A stretch of DNA of 64,000 nt. Origin: Methanococcus aeolicus Nankai-3. GTDB taxonomy: Archaea; AGJL01; Methanococci; Methanococcales; Methanococcaceae. The translations under genes and the position numbers were made by a program. Positions within the stretch are counted from its first letter, which is position 1, and the number at the start of each line of letters is the position of its first letter. The stretch spans positions 746,563-810,562 of the forward strand of contig NC_009635.1 in NCBI RefSeq assembly GCF_000017185.1, in the 5' to 3' direction. Shown here piece after piece: positions 19,044 through 29,700 of this stretch. The notes below the pieces were generated by a model. The model had not been told where the DNA came from and did no database searches. It worked only from the letters and a program-made list of their open reading frames with translations.

Positions 19044-19232
19044 ATGGCAGTAGAAAAACATAGCCATTGTATAATGTGCGGAGTATCAATTCCGCCAGAT
19101 GAAATATTATGCTCCGAAAAATGTAGGGAAGCATATACTAAAAAGAGAAAAAAAATGATTAGAACTCAGCAAATATATTTATTAATTGTATTTGCCGTAA
19201 TTGCAATATTCATATTAACAAAATTCTTTTAA
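19044..19232 (+). CDS. DUF2116-type zinc ribbon membrane protein
   Basis: A 62-residue protein: a Zn-binding ribbon HCIMCGVSIPPDEILCSEKC with two CxxC/CxxxC knuckles (residues 9-28), a basic stretch (KKRKKM), and one C-terminal transmembrane helix (about 43-60). This is the DUF2116 layout, a small archaeal family of unknown role that is tail-anchored in the membrane with the zinc ribbon in the cytoplasm. RBS GGTGATAAT. Directly behind pyrH. Confidence 0.85.
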   Translation: MAVEKHSHCIMCGVSIPPDEILCSEKCREAYTKKRKKMIRTQQIYLLIVFAVIAIFILTKFF

Positions 19233-19234
19233 TT

Positions 19235-19365
19235 TATAGTGAATCAACAGTTAGATGTCCTTTAATGGTCAAAAACATAGGAATTTATGTTAATTATTTA
19301 ATAAATAAAGTATAATTTAGTAATTTAACAGGCAGGCATCAAGCCAAAAGTCCATTGATTTACTA
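19235..19365 (+). repeat. Intergenic element, type 2
   Basis: Starts TATAGTGAATCAACAGTTAG and ends TCCATTGATTTACTATA. The ends are imperfect inverted repeats (TATAGTGAATCAA / TTGATTTACTATA). Related to the ones at 12048 and 53299 but not to the main family interior. Confidence 0.6.
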
Positions 19366-19404
19366 TATTATGGTTGTTGTATTTATCCCCACGATACCAC
19401 AACC

Positions 19405-19440
19405 TTTATATATTGCCTCCTCCATCTTTACTGTGCGAGT
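19405..19440 (+). promoter_or_regulatory. Stable-RNA promoter: box A and box B
   Basis: TTTATATA at 19405-19412 and TGCGAGT at 19434-19440, spaced 21 bp, match the known Methanococcus tRNA/rRNA promoter (box A TTTATATA, box B TGCaAGT). Transcription would start in box B, 10-14 bp before the first tRNA. Confidence 0.75.
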
Positions 19441-19449
19441 AAGATAATT

Positions 19450-19525
19450 AGCGAGGTAGGGTAGCCAGGCCCATCCCGCCGGGCTCATAACCCGGAGATC
19501 CGAAGTTCGAATCTTCGCCTCGCTA
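19450..19525 (+). tRNA. Initiator tRNA-Met (CAT), copy 1
   Basis: 76 nt cloverleaf: acceptor AGCGAGG/CCTCGCT with an A1-U72 pair, anticodon arm CCGGG-CTCATAA-CCCGG with the three G:C pairs that mark an initiator tRNA, T arm CGAAG-TTCGAAT-CTTCG, discriminator A. CCA not encoded. Followed by a T-run (19526-19532), a likely terminator. It is preceded by the box A/box B promoter. Confidence 0.93.
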
Positions 19526-19599
19526 TTTTTTTATGTAATGTAAGAATTATTAATTTAAATATATTATTTATCCATTTTTGCCATATGAATAAATTAATT

Positions 19600-19675
19600 A
19601 GCGAGGTAGGGTAGCCAGGCCCATCCCGCCGGGCTCATAACCCGGAGATCCGAAGTTCGAATCTTCGCCTCGCTA
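19600..19675 (+). tRNA. Initiator tRNA-Met (CAT), copy 2
   Basis: Identical in sequence to the copy 150 bp upstream, including the short flank aatta before and ctatttttttat after it. Its own upstream has only a weak AT box (about 19554-19564), so it may be transcribed from the first promoter if the T-run is read through, or from a separate weak one. Confidence 0.93.
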
Positions 19676-19825
19676 TTTTTTTATACAACATAATAACCAT
19701 AAATTTAAATCTATAATTTATTAAAAATCCATATAATAAAATCTATATAATATCGAATATGTCCCAATTGACAATTATAGGTTTATTTTTGGATATTGCC
19801 TAAAATAAAGTAGTGAAATTTTCAT

Positions 19826-21997
19826 TTAAAAATTATTAATATATTTATCTTCCAGATATGTTAAATATGTTGAATAATGTTGAAGTGCAATATCATAATT
19901 TTCCATATTGAATTCAATATTCTCCCTATTTTCAAATGATTTTAAATTGTCAATTTTTTGGATTTTTTCCATAATTTGTATATCTGATGGATTATACTCC
20001 ATAACTTTTTGATAATATGAAATAGATTCCGCATATTTTTTATTATTGTATAACCCATTCCCTTTTTCGATGTATTTTATTATTTTATTATTTTTTTCTA
20101 TTTCATCAGCATATTGGCCATTGGTTAAATTATTTAATTTAATATATTCTTTTAAAGATAAAGTATAATTTCCATTTTTATATTTTTGTTCAGCTATTTC
20201 AACTGATTCAATAATTTCTGATAAAGTATTTATTTTATCAATAATATCTTCTTTATTGTTGTCTGCATACATTTGTGCTTTTTTATAATATTCTATTGCA
20301 GAGTAGTAATTTTTATTAGATAGTGCTTTATTTGCAATTTTGACATTCTCATTATACACCATCAACCCATTGAATTCTATCTTTTCCTTTAATTCCTCAT
20401 TTTTAAAAATTTCATGAGCACAATTATAATATAAATGTGCTTTTTCATATGCATTATGGAGGCACAATCTATCTCCTTTCTTAATTAATTTTAAATACTT
20501 CTTTATTTTTTCACAATTTGATTTAGCTTCTTTATCTGCGGGACATATTGATAAAATCATATTAAATATATTTAATGCGGTTTTGTACCTATTTTCATTA
20601 ATGGCATCATATCCCTCATTCATTAGATTTTTAATTTTATCAATAAATGTCCTACATAAATCAATTTTATCGATTATCTCTTTATTTTTGGGCTCAATCT
20701 TTAATATATCGCCATATATTACAGTGGCTTTTTGATAATCGCCAAAATTATATAATTCATCCCCTTTATTTTTTAATCTATCTATATCGTCCAATATTTT
20801 TTCACAATATTCTGCCCCTTTCATACCTTCTATATTATTGGGCTCAATCTTTAAAATTTTATTATATATTGCATAGGCTCGAGTATATTCTTTGCAATTT
20901 AATAAATTAGTCCCATTATTTAGTAATAAGTTAATTTTATCGATATTTTCATTGCACTTTTTTACTTTATATTTTATATCTTTATCATTTGGCATTAATG
21001 TCAATAATTGATTATAATAATTCAGAGCATTTTGATAATTACCCAATTTCAATTCATTATCGCCATTTTCTTTTAATTCCAAGCATTTGCTAAATAATTC
21101 TATATTATTATTTAATTCATCATGCTCTTTTTTACTAAATTCCATATTAAGTTCTTTTATTTTTAAAAAATTGCATAATGCCAACCCATAATTAAATTCA
21201 CTAATTGCATTAATTCCTTCTTCATTATATATTTCATATACTATCTTTTTAAGTCCACATATCTCATTTAAAGCCCCTTCATCATATGGATAGGCATCCA
21301 AAATTTCTCGATATATATTATATGCAAGTTCATATTCTCCCTTATTTTGTAATTTTTCCCCCCTTTGCCTCAATATTTCTATTCTATTTAGTTCCCTCCG
21401 TATATCTCCCAATACATCATGAATATCCATATCACATGGACATAACTCCAATAATTCACTGTATGCATCTATTGTATCATGATATCTTTTAGAATTGTAT
21501 AATTCATCGCATTTCTGTTTCAACAATTTAATTTTTTTGATTATGTCATTAAGTTCATTAACTTTATGTACATATTTCTCGTCGTCCGGATTTAATTTTA
21601 ATATTTTTTTGTAGTTATCTACTGCCAAATTATATCTATAAGTCTTGTAAAATAAATCCCCCTTCTGTATCCATTTTATAATATTATTGATACGATATTC
21701 CATATATTTTATTTTTTGGTCTTTTGGATTCAGTTGAATTATATTTTTACATAATGGGATACATTTTTCATAATCTCCGTTTTGATAGTTTAGAGAAATA
21801 TCCTTATATAGACATATAATTTTATTAGATGCCTCTATTTTTAATTTAGCAGTTTTATTGGTTGGATTTATAGATATAGCTTCTAAATATTTATCAATAG
21901 CTTCTAAATATTTGCCTTTAAAATATAATTTATTTCCCTCATTAACTAAATCTTTATCTTTTCCCAGCACAGTATGAATAATATTTTTAATGAACAT
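19826..21997 (-). CDS. Long tetratricopeptide-repeat protein
   Basis: A 723-residue soluble protein built from a run of TPR-like units (each with a pattern such as GDELYNFGDYQKATVIYGDIL then P-x-N/D), at least ten between residues 15 and 700, with coil-like linkers. No enzyme domain is joined to it. TPR arrays bind partner proteins; the partner is not known. Start follows AAGGGAAAAT. It lies alone between the tRNA genes and the NADH oxidase-like gene, which is divergent. Repeat count is approximate because units vary in length. Confidence 0.8.
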   Translation of the reverse strand: MFIKNIIHTVLGKDKDLVNEGNKLYFKGKYLEAIDKYLEAISINPTNKTAKLKIEASNKIICLYKDISLNYQNGDYEKCIPLCKNIIQLNPKDQKIKYMEYRINNIIKWIQKGDLFYKTYRYNLAVDNYKKILKLNPDDEKYVHKVNELNDIIKKIKLLKQKCDELYNSKRYHDTIDAYSELLELCPCDMDIHDVLGDIRRELNRIEILRQRGEKLQNKGEYELAYNIYREILDAYPYDEGALNEICGLKKIVYEIYNEEGINAISEFNYGLALCNFLKIKELNMEFSKKEHDELNNNIELFSKCLELKENGDNELKLGNYQNALNYYNQLLTLMPNDKDIKYKVKKCNENIDKINLLLNNGTNLLNCKEYTRAYAIYNKILKIEPNNIEGMKGAEYCEKILDDIDRLKNKGDELYNFGDYQKATVIYGDILKIEPKNKEIIDKIDLCRTFIDKIKNLMNEGYDAINENRYKTALNIFNMILSICPADKEAKSNCEKIKKYLKLIKKGDRLCLHNAYEKAHLYYNCAHEIFKNEELKEKIEFNGLMVYNENVKIANKALSNKNYYSAIEYYKKAQMYADNNKEDIIDKINTLSEIIESVEIAEQKYKNGNYTLSLKEYIKLNNLTNGQYADEIEKNNKIIKYIEKGNGLYNNKKYAESISYYQKVMEYNPSDIQIMEKIQKIDNLKSFENRENIEFNMENYDIALQHYSTYLTYLEDKYINNF

Positions 21998-22262
21998 ATT
22001 TTCCCTTTTTATATTGCATTGTTAATATATAAAAAAATGAATATATTTGTTGAAATTAGCTATTTTAATAATATCTTGTCAATTTATCGATATTACATAA
22101 CATACCACAATAATAATAAAACATGAAAATTATTGTTAGATGGATATGGATGTTTAATATATTAATTATTTGCACAAATATTATATATAATGGGGCCTAC
22201 AAAGATATCAATATATTAATACCATTATTATTTCTATATATTTTATTTTATAAGGTGAATTA

Positions 22263-23612
22263 ATGAGAACTATAATAATAGGAAGTGGTGCTGCTGGACT
22301 CACTACTGCATCTACGATAAGAAGATACGATAAAGAAATGGAAATAACCGTAATAACAATGGATAAATATATAGCATATTCCCCATGTGCTATACCTTAT
22401 GCAATATGTGGCGAAATTCCATCATTTGACGATATAATAATGCACACACCAGAAGAATATAAAAAAAATAGATTAATTGATGTAATCACTGAATCCGAAG
22501 TATTAACAGTTAATTCAGAAAATAATAATATAACATATAAGGATAGCAATGGCAAAATAAATGAATTATCATATGATAACCTGGTAATAGCAACAGGCGG
22601 TTCCTCGTTTATTCCTCCTATTGAGGGCATAGATTTAGAGGGGGTATTCAAACTAAGAACAATTGAAGACGGAATGAAAATAAAAGAATATGCTGAAAAT
22701 TCGAAAAGTGCCGTAGTTGCAGGTGCAGGAGCTATTGGATTAGAAATGGCATATGCCTTAAAAGTTATGGGTCTTGATGTGGTTGTAATTGAAATGGCTC
22801 CGCAAGTGCTTCCAAGAGCATTAGATATTGACATGGCTGAAACCGTTAAAAAATATTTGGAAGATATTGGCATAAAATTCATAATTGGAAAACCATTGGC
22901 AAAAATAATTGGAGAGGATAAGGTTAGAGCAATATATGCCGACGATAGAGAGATTGATACAGACATGATTATATTGGCAACAGGAGTTAGATCAAATACG
23001 GAGCTCGCTAAAATGGCGGGCTGTGAAGTAGGAAGATGGGCAATAAAGGTAAATGAAAAAATGGAGACTTCAATACCTAATATATATGCTGTTGGAGATT
23101 GTGTCGAAGTTAAGGATTTTATAACTGGGCAGACAACTCTTTCGCCATTTGGAACCACAGCAGTTAGGCAAGGTAAAGTTGCAGGTAAAAATATTGTAGG
23201 AATTGAAGCTAAATTTAATCCAGTCTTAAATGCCATGGTATCAAAAATAGGAGATATTGAAATGGCTGGAACTGGTATGAGTGAGCTCGGTGCTCACCAA
23301 AATAGGCTCAAAGTAGTAGTTGGAAAATCAAAGGCACTAACCAGAGCAAGATACTACCCAGATGGAAAATTAATAGAAGTTAAATTAATATGCGATAATA
23401 ACAAGCACATTGTCGGATGCCAGATTGTAGGGGGCGAACGAGTTGCTGAAAGAGTAGACGCCATTTCAATAGCTATTGTAAATCATATGACTTGTAAAGA
23501 GCTCGCAGATATGGAATTCTGCTATGCGCCCCCTGTTTCGATGGTAATTGATCCATTAGCTCTTGCAGCTGAAAATGCATGCGATAAATTTAAAAAGATT
23601 AAAAAGGAATAA
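22263..23612 (+). CDS. NADH oxidase / CoA-disulfide reductase-like flavoprotein
   Basis: A 449-residue FAD/NAD(P)-dependent protein: IIIGSGAAGLTTA at the N-terminus (FAD), SPCAIPYAICGEI with Cys 42 (redox-active Cys of this family), VVAGAGAIGLEMAYAL near residue 150 (NAD), and YAVGDCVE near 275 (FAD). The Cys42 place is that of NADH oxidases and CoA disulfide reductases. In anaerobes it probably removes O2 or reduces disulfide or persulfide. RBS AAGGTGAATT. Divergent from the TPR gene. The specific substrate is not clear from sequence. Confidence 0.85.
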   Translation: MRTIIIGSGAAGLTTASTIRRYDKEMEITVITMDKYIAYSPCAIPYAICGEIPSFDDIIMHTPEEYKKNRLIDVITESEVLTVNSENNNITYKDSNGKINELSYDNLVIATGGSSFIPPIEGIDLEGVFKLRTIEDGMKIKEYAENSKSAVVAGAGAIGLEMAYALKVMGLDVVVIEMAPQVLPRALDIDMAETVKKYLEDIGIKFIIGKPLAKIIGEDKVRAIYADDREIDTDMIILATGVRSNTELAKMAGCEVGRWAIKVNEKMETSIPNIYAVGDCVEVKDFITGQTTLSPFGTTAVRQGKVAGKNIVGIEAKFNPVLNAMVSKIGDIEMAGTGMSELGAHQNRLKVVVGKSKALTRARYYPDGKLIEVKLICDNNKHIVGCQIVGGERVAERVDAISIAIVNHMTCKELADMEFCYAPPVSMVIDPLALAAENACDKFKKIKKE

Positions 23613-23696
23613 AAATATATTATTATTTGTTTAATAATATATTAATAACAATTAATTATATTCAATAAATAAAGAAAAAATTAAAAAGGGGATATT

Positions 23697-23876
23697 ATGG
23701 ATATGGAAATGCTTGTTGGATTAATCGATATCATCGAACAAAAAGGAGTGGGAATTCAACTATCCGTAGAAGGTCAAAAAACCGTTGAAATAACAATAAA
23801 TGATAAAAAAATAGATATTAATATAACAAATCCTTCAAAAATAGGGGATTTAATAAAAGAATTAAATCTAAAATAA
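23697..23876 (+). CDS. Small conserved-looking protein (59 aa)
   Basis: A 59-codon frame starting MDMEMLVGLIDIIEQKGVGI, then QLSVEGQKTVEITIN and ending KELNLK. It has a helix-strand-strand pattern with balanced codon use and a GGGGATATT ribosome site before the ATG, so it is likely real. It follows the NADH oxidase-like gene by 84 bp on the same strand. No family is recognised; it could be a small fold or a partner of the flavoprotein. Confidence 0.6.
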   Translation: MDMEMLVGLIDIIEQKGVGIQLSVEGQKTVEITINDKKIDINITNPSKIGDLIKELNLK

Positions 23877-23984
23877 ATAATATTAACTATCATTTATCTT
23901 ATTTTATTTTTATTTAGATTATCAAAATTATTTTAAAAAATTATTTTAAAAACAAAAAAATTAAAAGATAAATCCGTTAAAAGA

Positions 23985-25401
<1,417 letters not shown>

Positions 25402-25529
25402 ATAGTCAATCTTCGGTCTTTTTCACTAAACTGTCTCAAAATCGCAAAGCGATTTTTACGACCTCAAAATTCCATAGGAATTTTTACGATAGGATAGATA
25501 AGGGACAGATATATTGAAGATTAACTATA
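25402..25529 (-). repeat. Intergenic TIR element, copy 8 (reverse)
   Basis: Reads ATAGTCAATCTTCGGTCTTT at the left and TATTGAAGATTAACTATA at the right. Internal hairpins AAAATCGC/GCGATTTT (25438-25456) and AAAATTCC/GGAATTTT (25466-25484). It precedes cofH and is followed by a GGAGCTCC at 25540. Confidence 0.78.
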
Positions 25530-25597
25530 TTATTGTAAGGGAGCTCCCAGGCATACTATTATATATACACATACAATTATTATCATTTGGTGATTTA

Positions 25598-26686
25598 ATG
25601 GATTTTGATAGTTATGCGGATAATTACAGCAAAAGTATCTCAAAAAAACAATGTTTAGAATTATTTGAAGATAATGAAAATCTTTTTAATATTTTGAATT
25701 GTGCAAATAAAATCAATAAAAAAATAAACGGAAACACCATAACATATGTTGTAAATAGAAATATTAATTTTACAAATATTTGTGTGGGAGATTGTAAATT
25801 TTGTGCCTTTAAGGTTGATGAAAACCATAACGATGCCTATTTTATTAATCCAAAAGAAATTGGAAAAAAAGCTTTTGAGGCAAAAAAATTGGGATGCACA
25901 GAGGTATGTATTCAGGGCGGACTACGCAATAATATAGATGTGGAGCTCCAATCCAACATATTAAAAGAAGTTTGTTCTGCCACAAAACCACTTGGAGGAA
26001 TACATATTCATGCGTTTTCGCCCATGGAAGTAAAATTTGCATCCGAAAATTCTGGATTAGACATTAAAGAAGCACTAATGATATTAAAAGAAAACGGATT
26101 AAACACAATGCCGGGAACTGCTGCGGAAATATTGGATGACAATATTAGGGCCGAATTATGTCCTTCGAAATTATCTACCAAGGAATGGATAAAAATAGTA
26201 AAAACAGCACATAAAGTAGGAATTAAAACAACTTCTACTATGATGTATGGACATATTGAGGAATATAAACACATTGTAAATCATTTATTTATTTTAAAAG
26301 AAATTCAGGAAGAAACTGGCGGAATTACGGAATTTGTACCACTTAGTTTTATGCATAAAATGGCACCAATATATTATGAAGGAAATGCAAGAGGAGGGAG
26401 CTCCGGGATTGAAGATTTAAAAGTTTATGCCATTAGTAGAATGTTATTTGGAGATACTATTAAAAATATTCAAGTTTCTTGGGTTAAATTGGGAATTAAA
26501 TTGGCACAAATGGGATTAAAATGCGGTGCAAATGACTTTGGGGGGACACTTATGGAAGAAAATATTTCAAAATCAGCCGGTGCAAGTTATGGAACTTATA
26601 TGGGTGCCGAAGAAATTAGAAATGTTATAAATGCCATTGGTGGAGCTCCCAGAGAAAGAGATACATTTTATAATATTTTAGAGTAA
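25598..26686 (+). CDS. cofH: FO synthase subunit 2 (CofH)
   Basis: A 362-residue radical SAM enzyme: CVGDCKFC (Cys 62, 66, 69) binds the [4Fe-4S] cluster, followed by CIQGGLRN and IHIHAFSPMEV. CofH with CofG condenses a tyrosine-derived radical with the pyrimidine to make FO, the precursor of coenzyme F420. Start is the ATG at 25598 with GGTGATTTA, since the frame upstream to 25514 has no site. Contains three GGAGCTCC (25942, 26397, 26642), coding ELQ, GSSG and GAP. A PUA-domain gene follows 23 bp on. Confidence 0.93.
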   Translation: MDFDSYADNYSKSISKKQCLELFEDNENLFNILNCANKINKKINGNTITYVVNRNINFTNICVGDCKFCAFKVDENHNDAYFINPKEIGKKAFEAKKLGCTEVCIQGGLRNNIDVELQSNILKEVCSATKPLGGIHIHAFSPMEVKFASENSGLDIKEALMILKENGLNTMPGTAAEILDDNIRAELCPSKLSTKEWIKIVKTAHKVGIKTTSTMMYGHIEEYKHIVNHLFILKEIQEETGGITEFVPLSFMHKMAPIYYEGNARGGSSGIEDLKVYAISRMLFGDTIKNIQVSWVKLGIKLAQMGLKCGANDFGGTLMEENISKSAGASYGTYMGAEEIRNVINAIGGAPRERDTFYNILE

Positions 26687-26709
26687 ATAAAATAAAAACA
26701 GGTGAAAAA

Positions 26710-27186
26710 TTGGAAATAAAAAGAAGATACTGCCTAAATAAAAAAGAAATAAAAAAATTAAAAGAAGAACTAAATAATATATTTGAAAAAGAAATAATAC
26801 CAAATAAAGCAAATATAGAAATAGCGATAACAGAAGATTATGAAATGGTTTTAGCAAATAACGAACCAATAGCATTTAAAATAAATAATAAAGTATATCC
26901 TACCTTAAAAACAATATTAAAACACAATTTAAACAGTGGTAAAGTTGTTGTAGACATGGGAGCTCTGAGATTTATAGCAAATGGTGCCGATGTTATGGCT
27001 CCTGGCATAGTAGATGCGGATGAGGAAATAAAAGAAGGAGATATAATTTTTGTAGTTGATGAAAACCACAATAAACCATTATGTGTTGGTATTGCTTTAA
27101 TGGATGGCAAAAGCATGAAAGAATCAAATAAAGGCAAAGCAATAAACACTATTCATTATATTGGGGACGATGTTTGGAACTTTTAA
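26710..27186 (+). CDS. PUA-domain RNA-binding protein
   Basis: A 158-residue protein with an N-terminal pre-PUA alpha-beta part (1-75) and a C-terminal PUA domain (about 78-155: GKVVVDMGALRFIANGADVMAPGIVDAD). Such proteins resemble MCT-1/Tma20 and bind tRNA or rRNA, often with translation initiation or modification roles. Begins at TTG after GGTGAAAAA; TTG starts occur in other genes here. Placed in a run of genes with cofH and methyltransferase, possibly an operon. The specific partner is unknown. Confidence 0.8.
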   Translation: MEIKRRYCLNKKEIKKLKEELNNIFEKEIIPNKANIEIAITEDYEMVLANNEPIAFKINNKVYPTLKTILKHNLNSGKVVVDMGALRFIANGADVMAPGIVDADEEIKEGDIIFVVDENHNKPLCVGIALMDGKSMKESNKGKAINTIHYIGDDVWNF

Positions 27187-27253
27187 AAATAAAAATATTA
27201 GTAATATAAATGAAGTAATATAAATAAAAATAAATTAAAAAATAAGGAATACA

Positions 27254-27880
27254 ATGGAAAAAAATCCCACAATTAAAATAAAAGATATAACTATAAAAAT
27301 TCACCCAAAAGTTTATGAACCTGCGGAAGATAGCGAATTATTAATAAATAATTTAACAGAAGTCAAAAATAAATCAGTTTTAGATGTCGGAACAGGGACA
27401 GGGATTCAGGCAATAAATGCAAAGAAGCAGGGGGCTAAAAAAGTAATTGGAATAGATATAAATCCTTATGCCATAGAAACAGCAATAGAAAATATAAAAT
27501 TAAATAAATTAGATGCCAACAAAATATCATTTATTGAAAGCGATTTGTTTAATAGTATAAAGACAGAATATAAATTTGATGTAATTTTATTTAATGCCCC
27601 TTATCTCCCTACAACAGAGGAGGAAAAATTAGAAAAATACTTAAATTATGCCTTTGATGGCGGTATTGATGGAAGAAAGGTATTGGACAGATTTATTAAA
27701 GAAGTATCTAATTATTTAAAAGAAAATGGAGTAATTCAAATAGTGCAATCTTCATTAACCGGGGAGGAAAAAACCATCGAGTTATTAAAAAAATATGGAT
27801 TTAAGGCAGAAAAAACAGCATCAATGAAATTTCCATATGAAGAACTACAAATAATAACAGGTTGGAAAAATGGAAAATAA
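27254..27880 (+). CDS. HemK/PrmC-like methyltransferase
   Basis: A 208-residue class I SAM methyltransferase: SVLDVGTGTGIQAI (motif I), VIGIDINPYAIE (acidic loop), and FNAPYLP, the N-x-P-Y motif of N5-glutamine methyltransferases. Archaeal members methylate the GGQ glutamine of release factor aRF1, often with a Trm112-like partner. Its last 11 bases overlap the start of the Nif3-like gene, indicating coupled translation. A methyltransferase on a small metabolite cannot be excluded. Confidence 0.82.
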   Translation: MEKNPTIKIKDITIKIHPKVYEPAEDSELLINNLTEVKNKSVLDVGTGTGIQAINAKKQGAKKVIGIDINPYAIETAIENIKLNKLDANKISFIESDLFNSIKTEYKFDVILFNAPYLPTTEEEKLEKYLNYAFDGGIDGRKVLDRFIKEVSNYLKENGVIQIVQSSLTGEEKTIELLKKYGFKAEKTASMKFPYEELQIITGWKNGK

Positions 27881-28634
27881 AAATAATAAAATAAAGGCAA
27901 TTGATATTATAAACACAATAGAAGAATTTGCACCAAAAGAATTGGCAATAGAAAGGGATAACATAGGGCTTCAAGTTGGAAATGATATAAATAAAGAAGT
28001 TAAAAAAATCGGGATAGCATTAGACCCTTCTTTAAGTGTGGTAAAAAAAGCAGAAAAAGAGGATATTGATTTTTTATTTACCCACCATCCAATATTAAAA
28101 GACCCGATAAGAACAATTACAGGCGTTATTTATGAAAAACTAAAAATATTATCGAAAAATGATATTATATTATATTCAGCACATACAAACCTTGATATAT
28201 GTAAAAATGGTTTAAATGATGCTCTTGTTGATTTATACAATTTAAAAGATGTAAATAATTTATATGATAATGGACTTGGTAGAGTTGGATTATTTGATGG
28301 CTCTTTCCCGGAGCTCCTTGATATAACAAAAAATAATATATGTAAAAATCCTGTTGTGGTGGGAGCTCCCAACCTCACCAAAGATAAAAATTTAACCGTG
28401 GCCGTGTTGTCAGGTTATGGATTATCCCAGAGCTCCATAAATTTCGTATCAAATAAAAATATTGATGTATATATTTCAGGGGATTTAACCCACCACTCAA
28501 AAATAATTGCAGAAGAAAACAATTTATGTATTATCGATGGTGGACATTATGGAACAGAAGTTTATGGGCTGAAATTTATTAAAAAATATCTTGAAAATAG
28601 GTTAAATATTCCTATTGTGTCCCTTGATTTTTAA
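27870..28634 (+). CDS. Nif3-like (DUF34) metal-binding protein
   Basis: A 254-residue protein of the NIF3/YbgI family: ERDNIGLQVGN, FLFTHHPI with the conserved His-His metal site, YSAHTNLDI and IDGGHYGTE near the C-terminus. Members are dinuclear metal hydrolases annotated as GTP cyclohydrolase 1 type 2 homologues, but the true reaction is unknown. Overlaps the previous methyltransferase by 11 bp. GGAGCTCC at 28310 (E-L-L) and 28362 (G-A-P). Confidence 0.88.
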   Translation: MENKNNKIKAIDIINTIEEFAPKELAIERDNIGLQVGNDINKEVKKIGIALDPSLSVVKKAEKEDIDFLFTHHPILKDPIRTITGVIYEKLKILSKNDIILYSAHTNLDICKNGLNDALVDLYNLKDVNNLYDNGLGRVGLFDGSFPELLDITKNNICKNPVVVGAPNLTKDKNLTVAVLSGYGLSQSSINFVSNKNIDVYISGDLTHHSKIIAEENNLCIIDGGHYGTEVYGLKFIKKYLENRLNIPIVSLDF

Positions 28635-28775
28635 TTTAATCAAAACATATTTATACTTTTATTTTCATATTTTTATAAACTAAATATCATTATTTATAAT
28701 CATTTGTAATTAATTATCATTATTTATAATTAATTATCTATATAATTACATATAATAATTTGTGATGGTGTTATT

Positions 28776-29684
28776 ATGGAGCTCACCATAGTTCAGAAAG
28801 AAATTCTTCAAGAATTAATTGCAATATACGAAGAAAAAAATAAAGCAGTGAAAGGGACAGAAATAGCCATTAAATTAAATAGAAACCCCGGAACAATTAG
28901 AAATCAAATGCAAGCTTTAAGGGCTTTAAATCTTGTAGATGGAGTTCCGGGACCAAAAGGAGGCTATGTTCCAACAGGTCAGGCATATAGGTCAATAGGT
29001 CTTTTATGCGATAAAAAAGACATCACTGTGCCAATATATAAAGATAATAAACCAGTAGAAGGAGTATTTGTTGAAAAAATAATATTTGATACAATAGCTC
29101 ATGAAAAATCTTGTTCTTCTATGATACATATAAGGGGAGATACCAAATTATTTAGTGCTGGAGATATTGTAAAAATTGGACCTACTCACCACAATAAAAT
29201 AACAGTTGTTGGTAAAATAGCGGGGAGAGACGATATAAACCATATATTACTAATTGATGTAATTGGAGTTATGAGTGTGCCAAATATCCCTGTGGAAAGC
29301 ATATTACATAATAAAAAAGAAATGATATTTTTAAAACCAACCGCAACAATAAGGGAGGCCTCAAAATTATTATACTCTAAAAATATCCATGGTGTGCCAA
29401 TAGTTAGTGATGAAACTAATCAACTACTTGAAGGAATTATAACACTTCACGATATTGCCAAATCTTTGGCAGAAGGACTTGAAAATGGCACAGTGGATAA
29501 AATTATGGTAAAAGATGTTATTACCATATCTACAAAAGATAAAATATTTGATGCCATTGAAAAAATGGACAAACATAAAGTAGGTAGATTAATTGCCGTA
29601 AATGAAGATAATAAAGTTGAGGGCATTATTACTAGAACAGATATTATGGATTTATTAAATGGAGCTCCCCTCCTAAATGTTTGA
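28776..29684 (+). CDS. HTH-CBS transcriptional regulator
   Basis: A 302-residue protein: winged HTH at the N-terminus (about 1-70, GTEIAIKLNRNPGTIRNQMQ), a middle domain (70-170) and two CBS motifs (about 180-240 and 245-300, ending EGIITLHDIAKSL and EGIITRTDIMDLL). This architecture is an archaeal nucleotide- or SAM-sensing regulator. Start ATG after TGATGGTGTTATT. Its operon relation is uncertain; TiaS converges from the other side 16 bp away. GGAGCTCC near the end (29661). Confidence 0.85.
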   Translation: MELTIVQKEILQELIAIYEEKNKAVKGTEIAIKLNRNPGTIRNQMQALRALNLVDGVPGPKGGYVPTGQAYRSIGLLCDKKDITVPIYKDNKPVEGVFVEKIIFDTIAHEKSCSSMIHIRGDTKLFSAGDIVKIGPTHHNKITVVGKIAGRDDINHILLIDVIGVMSVPNIPVESILHNKKEMIFLKPTATIREASKLLYSKNIHGVPIVSDETNQLLEGIITLHDIAKSLAEGLENGTVDKIMVKDVITISTKDKIFDAIEKMDKHKVGRLIAVNEDNKVEGIITRTDIMDLLNGAPLLNV

Positions 29685-29700
29685 TATAATTATTAAAAAA

